Of a stretch of 64,000 bases of DNA, positions 11,453-22,044 are shown in pieces (position 1 is the first letter of the stretch; each line of letters starts with the position of its first letter). Position numbers and translations under genes: made by a program. The notes beneath the pieces were generated by a model that saw only the letters and a program-made list of their open reading frames with translations, did not search any database and was not told the DNA's origin. Source of the DNA: Narthecium ossifragum (taxonomy: Eukaryota; Streptophyta; Magnoliopsida; Dioscoreales; Nartheciaceae); assembly GCA_963920575.1 (NCBI GenBank), contig OY986969.1:3668001-3732000 (forward strand), in the 5' to 3' direction.

Positions 11453-11986
11453 GCCAGCAACGCGCAGAGTAAAAAACTAGCCGTTGGAGCTCATTGTTGA
11501 GCTGGTTGAAGCCCAGATATAAGTAGGTCATTGATGTAAACTTGCCACAACTTTTATCATTATTATTGAGATCATTTGAGCAAGTTTTAGAAAAGTTTTC
11601 TACTTATTCTCTTTTGAGCTACAACCTTTGTAAACCTTCTTCAAGTGTGAAGAGGTACTTTAAGAGTTATTCAACAGCAAGTGGCTGTGAGTGTAAGGTC
11701 ACCAAGCACCAGGAAGCTTGGAGGAAAAGCTTGTAAAGGATTTGCAAGTAGTGGAACCTCAAGGGGAGCCTTGAGAGAAGTGGACGTAGACCAAGAATTG
11801 GGTCGAACCGCTATAAAATCGGTGCCATCTCTCTAACCTTCATTGCTATTATTCTTGCATGCTATCTTGCTTAGTTTTCATTTCATCTACAAGCATTTAA
11901 GGTGTTAGCTCTCTCCTTCCTGATTTTTCCATTAATCTAGATTTTCGAAAAGAGTCTAATTCACCCCCCCTCTTGGACCTTCAATA

Positions 11987-12275
11987 GGATCGATCCTTCT
12001 TTAAGAGAAGGATCGATCTCTCTTTGCAATTTATCAGTGGATCGATCCATCTTTCCAAGAAAGATCGATCCTACTTGGTAAACAAAAGAGACAGAGAGCA
12101 CTTGTTTGTAAAGGTCGATGTAGGATCGATCCGAAAATCGATCCTCTTCAGGATGCTGAGATTTTGAGGGACGGATCGATCGCTTCTATATAGTAGGATC
12201 GATCCTCCTAGGGATTTTGGAATTCATCGATCTCAAGCATACTAGGATCGATCTTTCACTTGAGTGGGATCGATT
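11987..12275. repeat. Array of GGATCGATCC palindromes
   Basis: About ten copies or variants of the self-complementary GGATCGATCC occur as loose pairs. Similar arrays occupy the LTRs at 46105-46330 and 48115-48355. Confidence 0.88.
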
Positions 12276-12689
12276 CTTTCCTATTGGATGGGCAAATCCG
12301 ACGGCTCAGATCTAATCCGGATTTTGTGTTTATTGGAGGCTATAAATAGAGTGCTTCTAGGGTTTCTTTTGTGTGGTTGAGAGGTGTATGAGAGGTGTGA
12401 GAGCAGGCAACTCTAGAGAGAGATCTCTTTGTCTCTGCTAGGGTTTGGGCTTTGTAATCTCTCTCTCATAGTGAAGATTTCCTCTGCTGCCCGTGGTGTT
12501 TTTCCTTTCAGTTGTTGCTGGTAAGTTTTTCCACGTAAATCATTGTCTCCACTTTTTCCTTTTCTTCGTGGTTTGGTTGTTTCTCTTCCGCTGCGACATC
12601 CCGTCATTATCTGGCGTATCTCCGGCATCGCCGGGACCCCTCAGATCCCCCAACAAAATGACACGTTAGCTTTTTAAAAACTTTTTGTT

Positions 12690-13015
12690 GGATGAATTGC
12701 CACATCATATGTAATATTTCGTTAAAGAATAAAGATTCGTGCATATGGACAGGTGGCATGTGTAATGCACATACCACCTATCGGTAGCCAAGTACAGATT
12801 CTTTCATCTATCCTATCGGTAGCCCACTACCGATTGGATAGATGAACATATCGGTACTTGTCTACCGATACGAGGCATATTTGGCTACCGATTGAGTGTA
12901 TCGATATCCCATTACCGATGAAATAAATGAAAGAGTCGGTACTTTGACTACCGATCGTGGTATGTGTAATACACATGTCACGTCAGCTTGTGCACAAATC
13001 AGCACTCTTCGTTAA
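12690..13015. mobile_element. Hairpin MITE with CGGTAG/CTACCG core (copy A)
   Basis: Terminal inverted arms of about 70 bases pair imperfectly (near 12718-12790 and 12950-13015, sharing ATGTGTAATRCACAT). Between them TATCGGTAG and CTACCGAT alternate. No coding capacity. It is present at about 43590-43925 in block B, so the insertion predates the duplication. Superfamily not clear. Confidence 0.65.
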
Positions 13016-13298
13016 ATTTCCTTGAGGGTTTGATATCATTTGAGATCTGATTAAAAAAAATCTCTTTATTTAATCTTGTTAGGAAGCAAAACATAGATGT
13101 GGCATTGGCAACGGTATCCCAAAAGAAATTCACAGCTAAAACATACGAAGTTTTTCCCAAAAATTAATTTTGATGTAGAATCTATCATCTTCCTCAATAT
13201 ATACAGTGTTCTCAGCAGACGTCCAATACGCTTGGCCTAATTTGAGAAACCTCTAATTAGTACTGCTAGCAAAGACGGTGGATAGACCACGCATTGTA

Positions 13299-13718
13299 CT
13301 CTGGGTCGAAGTTGAGCTGCTAGGTGCAGCAGGGGATGAAAAGGTAGGTTTTCCCCACTTTTTCTGAACACCGTCGAGGCAAAGCTTAAGACTCATGTCT
13401 GCAGACAAGGCCTCTGGATGGATGAGACACCATCTTGGTAGGTTGTTGAGTTTCACTAGCATAAGCTGACTGAGGCAATGGAACTAGATCAGATGACGAT
13501 GCAGCAGAGCTTGTGGGAATATTCACTGAAGGTGCAGGTTTTGGGAGCTCATACGCCTCAAATTTGAGAGCATGACTCGGAGTATCATGCTGGTCTCGAC
13601 TTCTAAAGTTGCCAATGTCGAACATTCCAGAACATTCACTATCAGGTGCATAGGGCCTGGCACCCTTTTCTAAGGACTGCTGCACAAAGCTGCTTAGAAA
13701 TGAGAGGCTTTTATCGAT
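13299..13718 (-). pseudogene. AP-4 complex epsilon-like 3' exon fragment (copy A)
   Basis: AP-4 epsilon is the large adaptin of the trans-Golgi AP-4 coat. On the minus strand an acceptor-like TTGCAG precedes a frame with LSFLSSFVQQSLEKG and FEAYELPKPAPS, then, one frame over, SLKLCLDGVQKKWGKP; these look like the C-terminal region of plant AP-4 epsilon. The frame switch near 13430-13470 is shared with block B. This copy lost 533 bases relative to B at a TGTA microhomology (13295-13298). No upstream exons follow before homology ends at 14090. The family call is from memory of motifs. Confidence 0.6.
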
Positions 13719-14090
13719 CTGCAAGTAGAACATATGATATCAGCAAACAGGCGAGCTAAAATGATCCATCACATTATTACAGGACTAAATACGTGAAATA
13801 GGCATAGAAACATAGGAATCGTAAGAGAAAACATGGTGGTCATAAAAATATTTTTTGCAGCTTAACCTAAAAATTTACTTACTGAAAGAAACAAATCAGC
13901 TTGCTCATAACGACAATGGGCACAGACCATATAAAGTTATCAACTAGGTCTAGTCTTCTACATGCATCCAGTACCCCATAGTAATCCACCACTTACAATC
14001 CAACCAAGCCTTTTCAATTACTCGTCATAACCCCTTACTTATAACTATTTATTTTAATGTAAAACCTTTTCTTCAGCCCAGTGCTTTATA
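13719..14090 (-). other. Intron-like sequence of the AP-4 epsilon fragment
   Basis: It is noncoding, AT-rich, and directly 5' of the exon fragment on the minus strand. It ends at the duplication boundary. Confidence 0.45.
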
Positions 14091-14145
14091 CTGTGGTTAA
14101 CCAGAAATATGCCTGCATCAGGTACGAAATACAAAGGCAAAATGA

Positions 14146-14505
14146 GAGAGGTTTGCGTTGAAAGAAATTGTTGCGCGTGGGATTAGGGATGTCATTATTG
14201 AGACAGATTCCACAAACACTGTCGATTCCATAAATTCCATAAATGGGAGAGAGGTTTGCATTGTAGGTATGAAACCCATCCTTTGAAAAATTTGGAGTAT
14301 AATTGCATTGTTGGAGAGAGTAGTTATTATGTTTGTACCACGAGAAGCGAATGCGGTGGCGGACGATCTTGCACGTCGTGCTAGGCAGGGGTTGATGGTG
14401 ATGTAATTCACCGATTGGTGTAATTTAAGTTAGATGTTGCAACACCTAGCCTTTTGGCTCAATTTTAGCAAAAAAAAAAACGAAAAAACAAAAAAACAAA
14501 AGAAT
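14146..14505 (+). pseudogene. 5'-truncated LINE: RNase H tail, 3' UTR and poly(A)
   Basis: The plus strand reads ALKEIVARGIRDVIIETDS and, further on, FVPREANAVADDLARRA, the C-terminal RNase H-like domain of plant LINE ORF2. It ends at TAA about 14403, with one in-frame TGA near 14290. A short 3' UTR leads to an A-rich tail at 14469-14505. Everything upstream of the RNase H domain is missing, typical of incomplete target-primed reverse transcription. Confidence 0.85.
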
Positions 14506-15092
14506 GTGACGCTGATAATTCATCAACTAGGGACTGACACTGCAGTATAAAATGCACATGTAAGCAACATTTGCACGAAAACACTAAACAGGTGAGCATC
14601 ATTGGAAAATAATGCCAATCCAACATTGTTCAAAATGGTTAAAACTTAAAAATTCTTGTACATTCAATAGTGCAAAATTAGCGGTGAGCGATATTAATCC
14701 TACGCTCATCGACCTTTGATGCTAGTTGTCTCAATAGATGTTATTCATGTTGATTTCTAGAGAATATATCTCAACCCTATTTCGGATTTGGAATTCCCTA
14801 GGTCTCTCTTTCTTGATAAACTCTCGCATATTAGTTGCTAGATTACGTTAGTTAAAAATACTTGAAACCCAAATAACATCCCTATTGTTGAGTTTATATC
14901 TTGTACGTCAATTCGACCCTCTAATTCCCTGATAAATTGACCCGTACTCCCATTAACTACGTTGTAGTTATTTAGTAGTTCGATAAATTATTTTGACCTT
15001 TTTTTATTTACATAGCGACACATTTCAAGACGTGTCAGCTTACATACAGCCCATGGATTGATGCCAACCATGCAAAGCTACATCTTTGTACG
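14506..15092. other. Spacer 3' of the HsfA5-like fragment
   Basis: No gene or repeat structure is recognised. It may hold the 3' UTR of the HsfA5-like fragment. Confidence 0.4.
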
Positions 15093-15710
15093 TTAGAGAG
15101 AAAGCTCTTCCATACCACTTGTACTCTTCCATACGCTGCCACTCTCAGACTTTCTGTCTTCCTGCTGCTCGTCAGAAGGGCTCGTCCTCAAATTTGAGCT
15201 TGCCTCTTCTGTGTCCGATGAACCTGGCCTTTCAGTCAAGAACTGCTCCCAGAAGACATCATTCACTCGTCCTTGTGGAGCTGCCGGCGCTTGATTGCTA
15301 CCACCATATGCCACCTTTGCAACATCATCTGAATCAACTGGAGTATCACGATTCTTCCCAACAAGCCTACTAAAAATCCTCTTCTCTTTCCGAATTATTC
15401 CTCCCCTCTCGATCCTCGAATTTGTTATACTGCCCATGTACTGATTCGTTTCCACTTGCATCGAAGTAGATGCCAGTGTGAGATTCAAATGGCATGGACT
15501 GATTTCATCCACTTCATCACCCATTCTCGAGAACAAGGCACTCTTCCTTGAACAGAATGATGTGCTGGTATCTGACAACTCCAATGTATGTGGCACAAAC
15601 GGAAGGCACTCCATCCTTGTTCGATCTATCTGTGCACTCCCATTATCCTTGTTCGAACTCTGGTTGCTTGCGGTCACCAAACTGCAATCCAAAACAGGCA
15701 ACAACTCCAC
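15093..15710 (-). pseudogene. Heat-shock transcription factor A5-like, C-terminal fragment
   Basis: The 205-residue minus-strand frame contains SHLNLTLAS-like and NDVFWEQFLTERPGSSDTEE segments; the latter is the AHA-type activator motif and flank of class A4/A5 heat-shock factors. It ends EELSL, like the usual A5 C-terminus. The DNA-binding domain, oligomerisation repeats and nuclear-localisation signal are absent: to the right the frame runs into AT-rich repeat sequence (15711-15786) and a solo LTR. The frame is open with no internal stops, so truncation is recent or the 5' part lies elsewhere. Most likely a gene fragment. Confidence 0.78.
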
Positions 15711-15786
15711 CTTAAGCTTATCGTAGAATGATTATTCTATAGAGCATTTTATCGCAGAATGATTATTTTGGCCATATATATATATA

Positions 15787-16560
15787 TGTTAGGATTAAAC
15801 CCAAGTAGATCGTCAATTGACAGGTGATTTGGATGGAAAAACAAGTGACAGACGAAGATGAGAAGAAAACGAAGAAGAGAAGAAAGTAATGACACACGGA
15901 TTTAACGTGAAAAAACCCTTCAAAATAGAAGGTAAAAAACCACGGGAGGAGAGGAGAAATCCACTATGAAAAATCACCAAGAATACAGCCAAGTTCTTCG
16001 TCTCTGTTTTCTTCAGGAAAGAGAAAACAGAGAACTTACAAAACTTCTCTCAAAGTATGAAGAATAATAAAACCTTAACCCTAATCTCATGTCTAGGGCT
16101 TATATATATAGACCACTACGATCCAATAGGACCTTAACGGATTTATACTAAAACAAATATAATAAAACCCGTTAAGTATAGTTGCCTAAAATAAAACGGT
16201 CTTCAGCATCGGGCATCCACGGTCGACCGTCAGGTTCCCACGGTCGACCGTCATGCTTCCACGGTCGACCGTCAAGTTCCTACGGTCGACCGTCATGCTT
16301 GAACGGTCCATTGGCACGAGTCCATCATACGCCCGCGGTCGATCCTCGCATCGACCCTGAGAAGGGATTTGCTTGACAGAGGCTGACGGTCGATGCCACG
16401 GTTGATGTGGCGGTCGACCGTCAGAACCTTGAGACAAAACGATTGATGCTGCGGACGATGCCCCGATCGTCCGTGACAACCCGCGGTTGACCGTCAAGAG
16501 TCCACGGTCGACCGTGGTCTTCAGACTCTGCTGAGAAAGAGTTTTGAGACAAACTCAACA
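15787..16560 (-). mobile_element. Solo LTR, copia type, minus orientation
   Basis: The 774-base unit reads TGTTAGGATTAAACC...AAACTCAACA on the plus strand, so it is TG...CA in either reading. It sits in TA repeats with ATATA on both sides. Orientation is inferred from an AACGTGAAAAAACCC...CCACGGGAGG segment resembling the R/U5 part of the minus-strand LTRs at 45628 and 47634. No internal region is present. Confidence 0.8.
16205..16520. repeat. Array of ACGGTCGACCGT palindromes
   Basis: Four perfect 12-base palindromes come at about 21-base spacing (near 16218, 16240, 16261 and 16282). Related but degenerate copies continue to 16520. About 90 bases near 16335-16425 match the block A array near 11280-11370 on the same strand, although the two host LTRs face opposite ways. 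Confidence 0.88.
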
Positions 16561-16575
16561 ATATATATATATATA

Positions 16576-18432
16576 TAAACCTTTTAAGGAGCAATAACGG
16601 TTACAACCGTTTACCTCATATTAGTTCGTTTACATATATATTTTCCTAAGTTAAGTTTGTATATTTTTATCATATTCCCTAGGTTAGTTTTAAATATACA
16701 TCTTATAAACATAGATAAGTTTTAAATATACATACTTTAACTTATAAGATACTTATTATAAAGTTTATAACCTAAGCTTCCCCCCGTATCTTCCCCGATA
16801 TCCCTCCTTCCCCTCTCGCAGCCGATCGCTCGCTTCTCATCCCCCAGGGTTCCTTCCTCCGCCCCTTCTCCCTCCCTGATTCTCTGAGCTCCCGTCGTCC
16901 TCCCTCTTGCCGGCGCTCTCTCAGTCAACCTCTGGCCGGAACGCCGTCTCGACCTTCCTCTCTCCTTCTCCCTCCATAATTCGCTGCTAAGCCTAAACCC
17001 GTTTCACCCCTAACCTCCCCGCTCTTCACCCCTCCGGCCGTTCCGATCTTTCACCCATTCCTCTCAGAGGCGTCCAGCAGGTGACTCAATAGAGAAAATA
17101 GAGGTGAGGAATCGAGAGAGAGAAGAGATCGAGAGAAAATCGAGAGAGAGAAAAGATCTTTCACCGATCTTTCACCCATTCCTCTCAGAGCCGTCAGAGA
17201 CCGTGGCCGGAGGAGGTCGCGACCACAGAGAGAGGGGCCACGGCTACCGGAGGAGACGGTGATTGTGACGGGGACGGTAAATGTGACGGCGACGACGACT
17301 ATGACCGGGACTGGAGGAGGAGCTCTCGCACAATCCAGAGGTAGGGTACCTCTGTCGCGATTCCGAGCTTCTCCGCCGGCGTTGGGACCTCCGACCTCCC
17401 GACCTCCCTGATCTCCTCAGCCGACCTCCGATCCCCCCGATCTCACCGACCTCCGGCGTCGCGGACGGGGAAGTGGAGCGAACTGTGTTGATGCGTCGTC
17501 ACCGGAGCGGGGAAGTGGAGGCATCACTGAGTTGGACTTCGCCGGAGAAGGAAGGCTTCAAAACGATGGGCTTTGCCGGCGGCGAGGAGGAGGAAGGAAG
17601 AGGGGAAGAAGAAGAGAAAAGAAGAGAAAAGAATAGAAAAGAAGAAGACAACGGAGGAGAGAAGAAATGGGGAAAATTGTGATTTTTTATCTCTTTTGTT
17701 TAATTTTGTTTTTGTTTTTATTTTTATTTTAATATATTGTATATCACATGAGAATAGCAAGACTCTCCTTTTAACTTAGTTGATTTATTGGAATACAATG
17801 CTGATCACGTAGAGATTGTGTTTTTCTTTGTAGTTGTCATCCTTGCTCCTAAAGCAGGTTCAAACTAAATGCGTGTAATCTCCTACATTAAATTTGCTAC
17901 GTTTGTGCTCACAATTAATCAAAATATTGTAGTTTTCATCCGTTCGATATACAGGGTAGTGACCAAATCTTCATCACCATTCACTATTACAAGTTTGATC
18001 CTTTTCTATATTAATAGAGAATGATTGCTATTGGCAATTACATAATTAAAATATAAGCATATTTATCGCATTGCTAAGGTTTTCTGTAAATAGTGATTCA
18101 TTTGGATGTTATCCAAGAATTAGTAATGATATTGTTGTTAATGAAACTTATTGAATTCCAAAAGTTCATGGTCACATATTGTTATAATTTTATGAATCAT
18201 TTTTATGAAATATTGATTGGAGATACAAAAGTGACATGGACTCACACTAATAATTATATCCATCGTTGAAGCTGCGGAAGTGGACTGTGTGATGCTGAAA
18301 AAGAACTGTCCATCGTAATGCCGAGAAAGAAGTACTCTATGCGGTCTTATATTATCAATATTTTTTTATACATTTTAATGATTTATTAATAAGAGAACTG
18401 CAAAACCGTGCCAGGGGCACGGGTGAGTACTA

Positions 18433-18433
<1 letters not shown>
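16576..18433 (+). mobile_element. Helitron with GC-rich captured sequence (H1)
   Basis: The 3' end has the Helitron signature: a hairpin (CCGTGCC-AGG-GGCACGG, about 18406-18422) a few bases before CTAG (18430-18433), with T following. The 5' end AACCTTTTAAGGAGCAATAA matches the TC-started ends at 18474 and 59334, but the first bases read TA. A GC-rich interior (about 16790-17690) resembles captured 5' UTR or exon sequence. It has an internal duplication of TTCACCCATTCCTCTCAGAG (near 17050 and 17170). No Rep/helicase frame, so non-autonomous. Confidence 0.75.

Positions 18434-18473
<40 letters not shown>
18434..18473. repeat. TA microsatellite between two Helitrons
   Basis: This pure TA run separates the 3' end of H1 from the 5' end of H2. 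Helitrons insert between A and T, so it is a natural target. Confidence 0.9.
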
Positions 18474-18476
<3 letters not shown>

Positions 18477-18865
18477 ACCTTATAAGGAGCAAAAATGGTT
18501 ACAACCGTTTACCTCCTATTAGTTTATTTACATGTATATTTTCCTAAGTTGACTTTATATATTTTTATCATCTTCCCTAGGTTAGTTTTAAATATACATC
18601 CTTATAATCATAAGCTAGGAGATTAGTTTTAAATATACAAACTTATCAACCTTATAAGGAGCAAAAACGGTTATGCATAATAACCACCCTTATAAGATTG
18701 ATTAAATTTATTTAATTATATTTATCCTATAGTTATCGTATACTAATCTAATACAATCAACCTTATATAGTATCCATACTAATCCATTTATTAAATTTGA
18801 TTTTTATAACTAAATCACCCATTAACCTGATGGTTACCCTGCCAGGTGGCAGGGGGCCCACCTAG
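18474..18865 (+). mobile_element. Short Helitron (H2)
   Basis: It starts TCAACCTTATAAGGAGC and ends with the hairpin CCCTGCCA-GG-TGGCAGGG (about 18837-18854) followed by CTAG at 18862-18865. At 392 bases with no coding capacity it is non-autonomous. Confidence 0.78.
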
Positions 18866-19039
18866 TATATATATAGAGAGAGGAATTTTAGGGGGAAAAC
18901 CAGGATCCTAGTCGGACGGCCAGGATCAAACCCCTCCTAACTTAACCCCTATCGCGTCCTAACCCACCCCGATATCTCTCTCCACTCCACCCCGATCTCT
19001 CTCCCGATCCGCTCCACCGCCTCCAGCTATCGCCGTCGC
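18866..19039. other. Spacer before the assembly gap
   Basis: A short TA tract and then C-rich sequence. No gene is recognised. Confidence 0.4.
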
Positions 19040-19239
19040 NNNNNNNNNNNNNNNNNNNNNNNNNNNNNNNNNNNNNNNNNNNNNNNNNNNNNNNNNNNNN
19101 NNNNNNNNNNNNNNNNNNNNNNNNNNNNNNNNNNNNNNNNNNNNNNNNNNNNNNNNNNNNNNNNNNNNNNNNNNNNNNNNNNNNNNNNNNNNNNNNNNNN
19201 NNNNNNNNNNNNNNNNNNNNNNNNNNNNNNNNNNNNNNN
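19040..19239. other. Assembly gap of exactly 200 N
   Basis: The round size suggests a scaffold placeholder, not a measured distance. Any reading frame running through it is meaningless there. Confidence 0.99.
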
Positions 19240-19349
19240 TGTCCACAGCGGCCGCCGCCGTCGTCGTCCTGCCACTGATGGTAGAGCATGGCGGTGGTGA
19301 CGTGCTTGGTGAGCTCGACCAGGTGGATGACGTAGGCAGGTGACATCAT
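19240..19349 (-). other. Possible coding fragment next to the gap
   Basis: A minus-strand ATG at 19349 opens a 36-codon frame (MMSPAYVIHLVELTKHVTTA...) that enters the gap. Composition is gene-like and a CT-rich leader lies upstream, but I do not recognise the protein. It could be a captured exon. Confidence 0.3.
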
Positions 19350-19589
19350 CTTCCTCTCTCTCTCTCCCTAACTTTTTCTCCCAAAAAGTCAAAATCGGTC
19401 AAACGAACCTATTAGCCAATTGACTGAACCTATTAGCCGGTTTGCCGTCAGCGGCCTGACGGAGTTAGACAGTTGGGTCACAAATGACCATATTGGTAAA
19501 TTAAGGGTTCGTTTTGTCACGTTTTAAACTATAGGGAGTAAATTGACATATTGTCAAACTAAAGGGGAGTAAAATGTTATTAACCCTAG

Positions 19590-20560
19590 TTATTTTCCAC
19601 GGCAGTCACTTTTCAGAAAAAATAAGTGCAAAAAATTAGTTAAAATAAGGAAACTATGGGAAAATCAAGAAAATTGGTAGGGGAATTACATTTTGCATTT
19701 TTGAAAATGACAAATAACTTTAGTTTCTATCATACTTGCTTTCCGCGGTAGTTACTTTTCGCGGTAGCAACTTTCCACGGTGGTTACTTTTCACCAAAAA
19801 TATGCGAAAAAATTCAACTAAAATAAGAAAAAATAAAGGATAAATGAAGACGGTGGTTACTTTTCACCAATAATATGTGAAAAAAAAATAAACTAAAATA
19901 AGAAAAATAAAGGATAAATGAAGAAAAATTTTGGGGGCCCTTCTTCACGGTAGTTACTTTTCAAAAAAGTATGACTGACTTAATTGGTAGTTACTTTCCA
20001 CGGTGGTTACTTTTTCCAATTTTTGTAGGGAATTCACTTTTCAATATTTGTAATTACTTTTCAGTATTTTTATAATTACATTCCAATATTTGTAGTCATT
20101 TTTGAATTTTGAGAAAATATGTGTAAAAATCAGCTTAAATAAGGATGGTAGTTACTTTTCAATATTTGTAGTTACTTTCCAATATTTGTGGTCAATTTTC
20201 AATTTTGGGGAAATATGTGTAAAAATAATCTAAAAAAATGTTGTTGTTACTTTTCAATATTTGTAGTCACTTTTCAGTATTTGTAATTACATTCCAATAT
20301 TCATAGTCACTTTTCAATTTTGGGAAAATTTGTGCAAAAATCAGCTAAAAAAATGTTGGTAGTTACTTTTCAATATCTGTAGTTACTTTCCAATATTTCT
20401 AATTACTTTTCGATTTGCGGAAATATATGCAAAAAAAATCTAAAAATTGTTGATAGTTACCTTTCAATATTAGGAAAATATGATAATTACTTTTTAATTT
20501 GAAAAAAAATGATAGTTACTTCTCAATTTTCCAAAGATACTAAACAATAATTATCCTACC
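19590..20560. repeat. Degenerate array of the motif TAGTTACTTTYC
   Basis: About 25 variants of TAGTTACTTTTC, often joined to AATATTTG, occur in about 1 kb with irregular spacing. Examples are near 19746, 19851, 19946, 20151 and 20356. One more copy lies beside the Helitron end near 59709. No coding capacity. It looks like an expanded internal repeat of a transposon. Confidence 0.8.
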
Positions 20561-20639
20561 ATTTTTCCTATCTTTTTTCCCCTATTTTTATCATTTTCTC
20601 TATAGGTCTACCCTAGCTTTTTCTTATTTGGATTTTTCC

Positions 20640-21400
20640 AAATATAAAATCCAAGCCGTCCCACCTCCATCCCAGCTCGCCTCGGATCAATCCCGATGTC
20701 GTCATCCCGATCTCCCGCCGTCGCCGTCCCGATCTCGCCGTCGACGTCCTGACATCGATGTCATGGAGATTGGACGAGGTGGTGATGGGTTTGGTGGCGA
20801 TCTCGCCGACCCACCTCCATCCCAGCTCGCCGCGGATCCATTCCGGCTCCATCCCGCCATCGCCGACCCGATCTCGCCGTTGCCGTCCCGACATTGCCGT
20901 CCCGAGCTCGCCGATCCCGATCCCGACCGCTCGCCGTCAGTCGCCGATCGGCCGATCCCGTCGCGTCGCCTCCTCTTCTTCGCGATGCCATCCGATCCCG
21001 TCGGATCCAACGCGAGGTCGCCGCCAAGCCCATCGCCAAGCACGTCGTCGGTCCTATCCTCCGAGCTTTGAGCTCCATCCCATCCTTCGAGCTCCATCCC
21101 AGCTCGCCGCCGTTCGATCCTGTCGCGTTGTCTCCTCTTCTTCGCGATGCCAACCGATCCGGTCGTATCCATGACGAGGTCGCCGCCAAGCCCATCACCA
21201 TCTCATCCGATCTCTATCGCCACCCCCATCCCCACCTCCAATCCCCATCCCCATCACCCCCAACATCCACCCGATCCCCATCACGACCTCCGACGACCTT
21301 CTGACCTCCCCATCACCAACCGACCGTCCGACCTCGTTCTCTTTTCCCATCCTGATGCTGTCAGTGGTTCGCCGGGGACTTTGGGAAGATGAGCCGGAGC
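20640..21400. repeat. GC-rich internally repeated block
   Basis: Words such as ATCCCAGCTCGCC and CCGATCTCGCCGT recur many times, giving open but low-complexity frames on both strands. I see no domain and do not call a gene. It resembles captured, re-duplicated leader sequence in a transposon. Confidence 0.6.
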
Positions 21401-22044
21401 TGGAAGGGATTAAGGATGATAGAAGGGTAGTTTAGAAACTAAAATTTACAGATGTTAAAAATAAGACTAAATGGCTAAACGACTTGGTAAGAGGACCACA
21501 GAGCAAATAAGTTCTCCCAATAAGACCAAGTGACAATTATCTGTTTAAATAAATTAAATTGTTCCTTCTCTGTCACCTATTTAATGTCTTGGACCATATA
21601 TGCTCAGAATACATAACCTCAGATGCTATGAATGATCGGTCGACACTCCGTGTACCCAAAGTTGAAACCCCTCCCTTATAAGACTAACAGTACGTCATCA
21701 CCTCATCTCTATAGATCAATATTGTTGATCAGATCATTCTTAATTTCACCACCTTCAGAAGCCTAACTTTGGTCTTGACAAATCCACATGCACTTAGAAA
21801 TCAAGCCAACAAGCTTTCCATTTATATATAAGACACCCAAACATACATATTGGAGTTGGAACAAGATCATATATAATGGAGAAAAAAAGATTCAGTTGCT
21901 GCCTATATATGCAGAATTCAGACAATATTTTGATAAATCACACTTAGCAATCAAAACAATCAATCCATTATACATGATATTGACACGCAAACATCCATCT
22001 CGGAGTACTAATTACTTCTTAGAACAACATATATAATTGATCAG
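21401..22044. other. Spacer 3' of RALF unit 3
   Basis: About 21730-21980 resembles the sequence downstream of the RALF genes in both blocks (AAATCAAGCCAACAA, TTCCATT, near 4100 and 35725). So the duplicated RALF unit includes 3' flank. No other gene is seen. Confidence 0.5.

Larger units (their letters stand above)
10779..12655 (+). mobile_element. Chimeric solo LTR (SIRE-like plus a second LTR end)
   Basis: The 1877-base insertion has TGTTG...CAACA ends and a 5-base duplication AAATG (10774-10778 and 12656-12660). Block B has the empty site near 43560. The first part (to about 11985) resembles SIRE/Maximus-type copia LTRs: GCTATAAAATCGG near 11810 and TCTAATTCACCCCCCC near 11957, with an LTR-like end at CCTTCA. 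The second part has its own TATAAATAG near 12341 and a GTTTTTCC...TTTTTCCACGTAAA segment shared with other LTRs here. Two LTR 3' ends therefore follow one another inside one duplication. No internal region is present. Confidence 0.78.
1..14090. repeat. Segmental duplication, block A
   Basis: This block is repeated in the same orientation at about 28591-45535. Shared parts, in order, are a split RALF pseudogene, a foldback element with a kelch fragment, a RALF upstream module, a second RALF gene, an unannotated spacer, a hairpin MITE and an AP-4 epsilon-like 3' end. Similarity stops abruptly after the shared GCTTTATA at 14083-14090 (45528-45535 in B). The left limit lies outside the window. 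Over the second RALF gene I counted 11 differences in about 375 bases. Insertions private to A are 4145-8849 and 10779-12655; A also lacks 533 bases present in B. Confidence 0.93.

Noticed and set aside
18942..19392. Frames running through the N block
   Set aside because: 200 unknown bases of arbitrary length separate the ends, so continuity cannot be claimed.
20613..21392. Many long overlapping open frames on both strands rich in P, S, R and D
   Set aside because: They come from repeated GC-rich words; no frame has a domain and all six are open, which is a composition effect.
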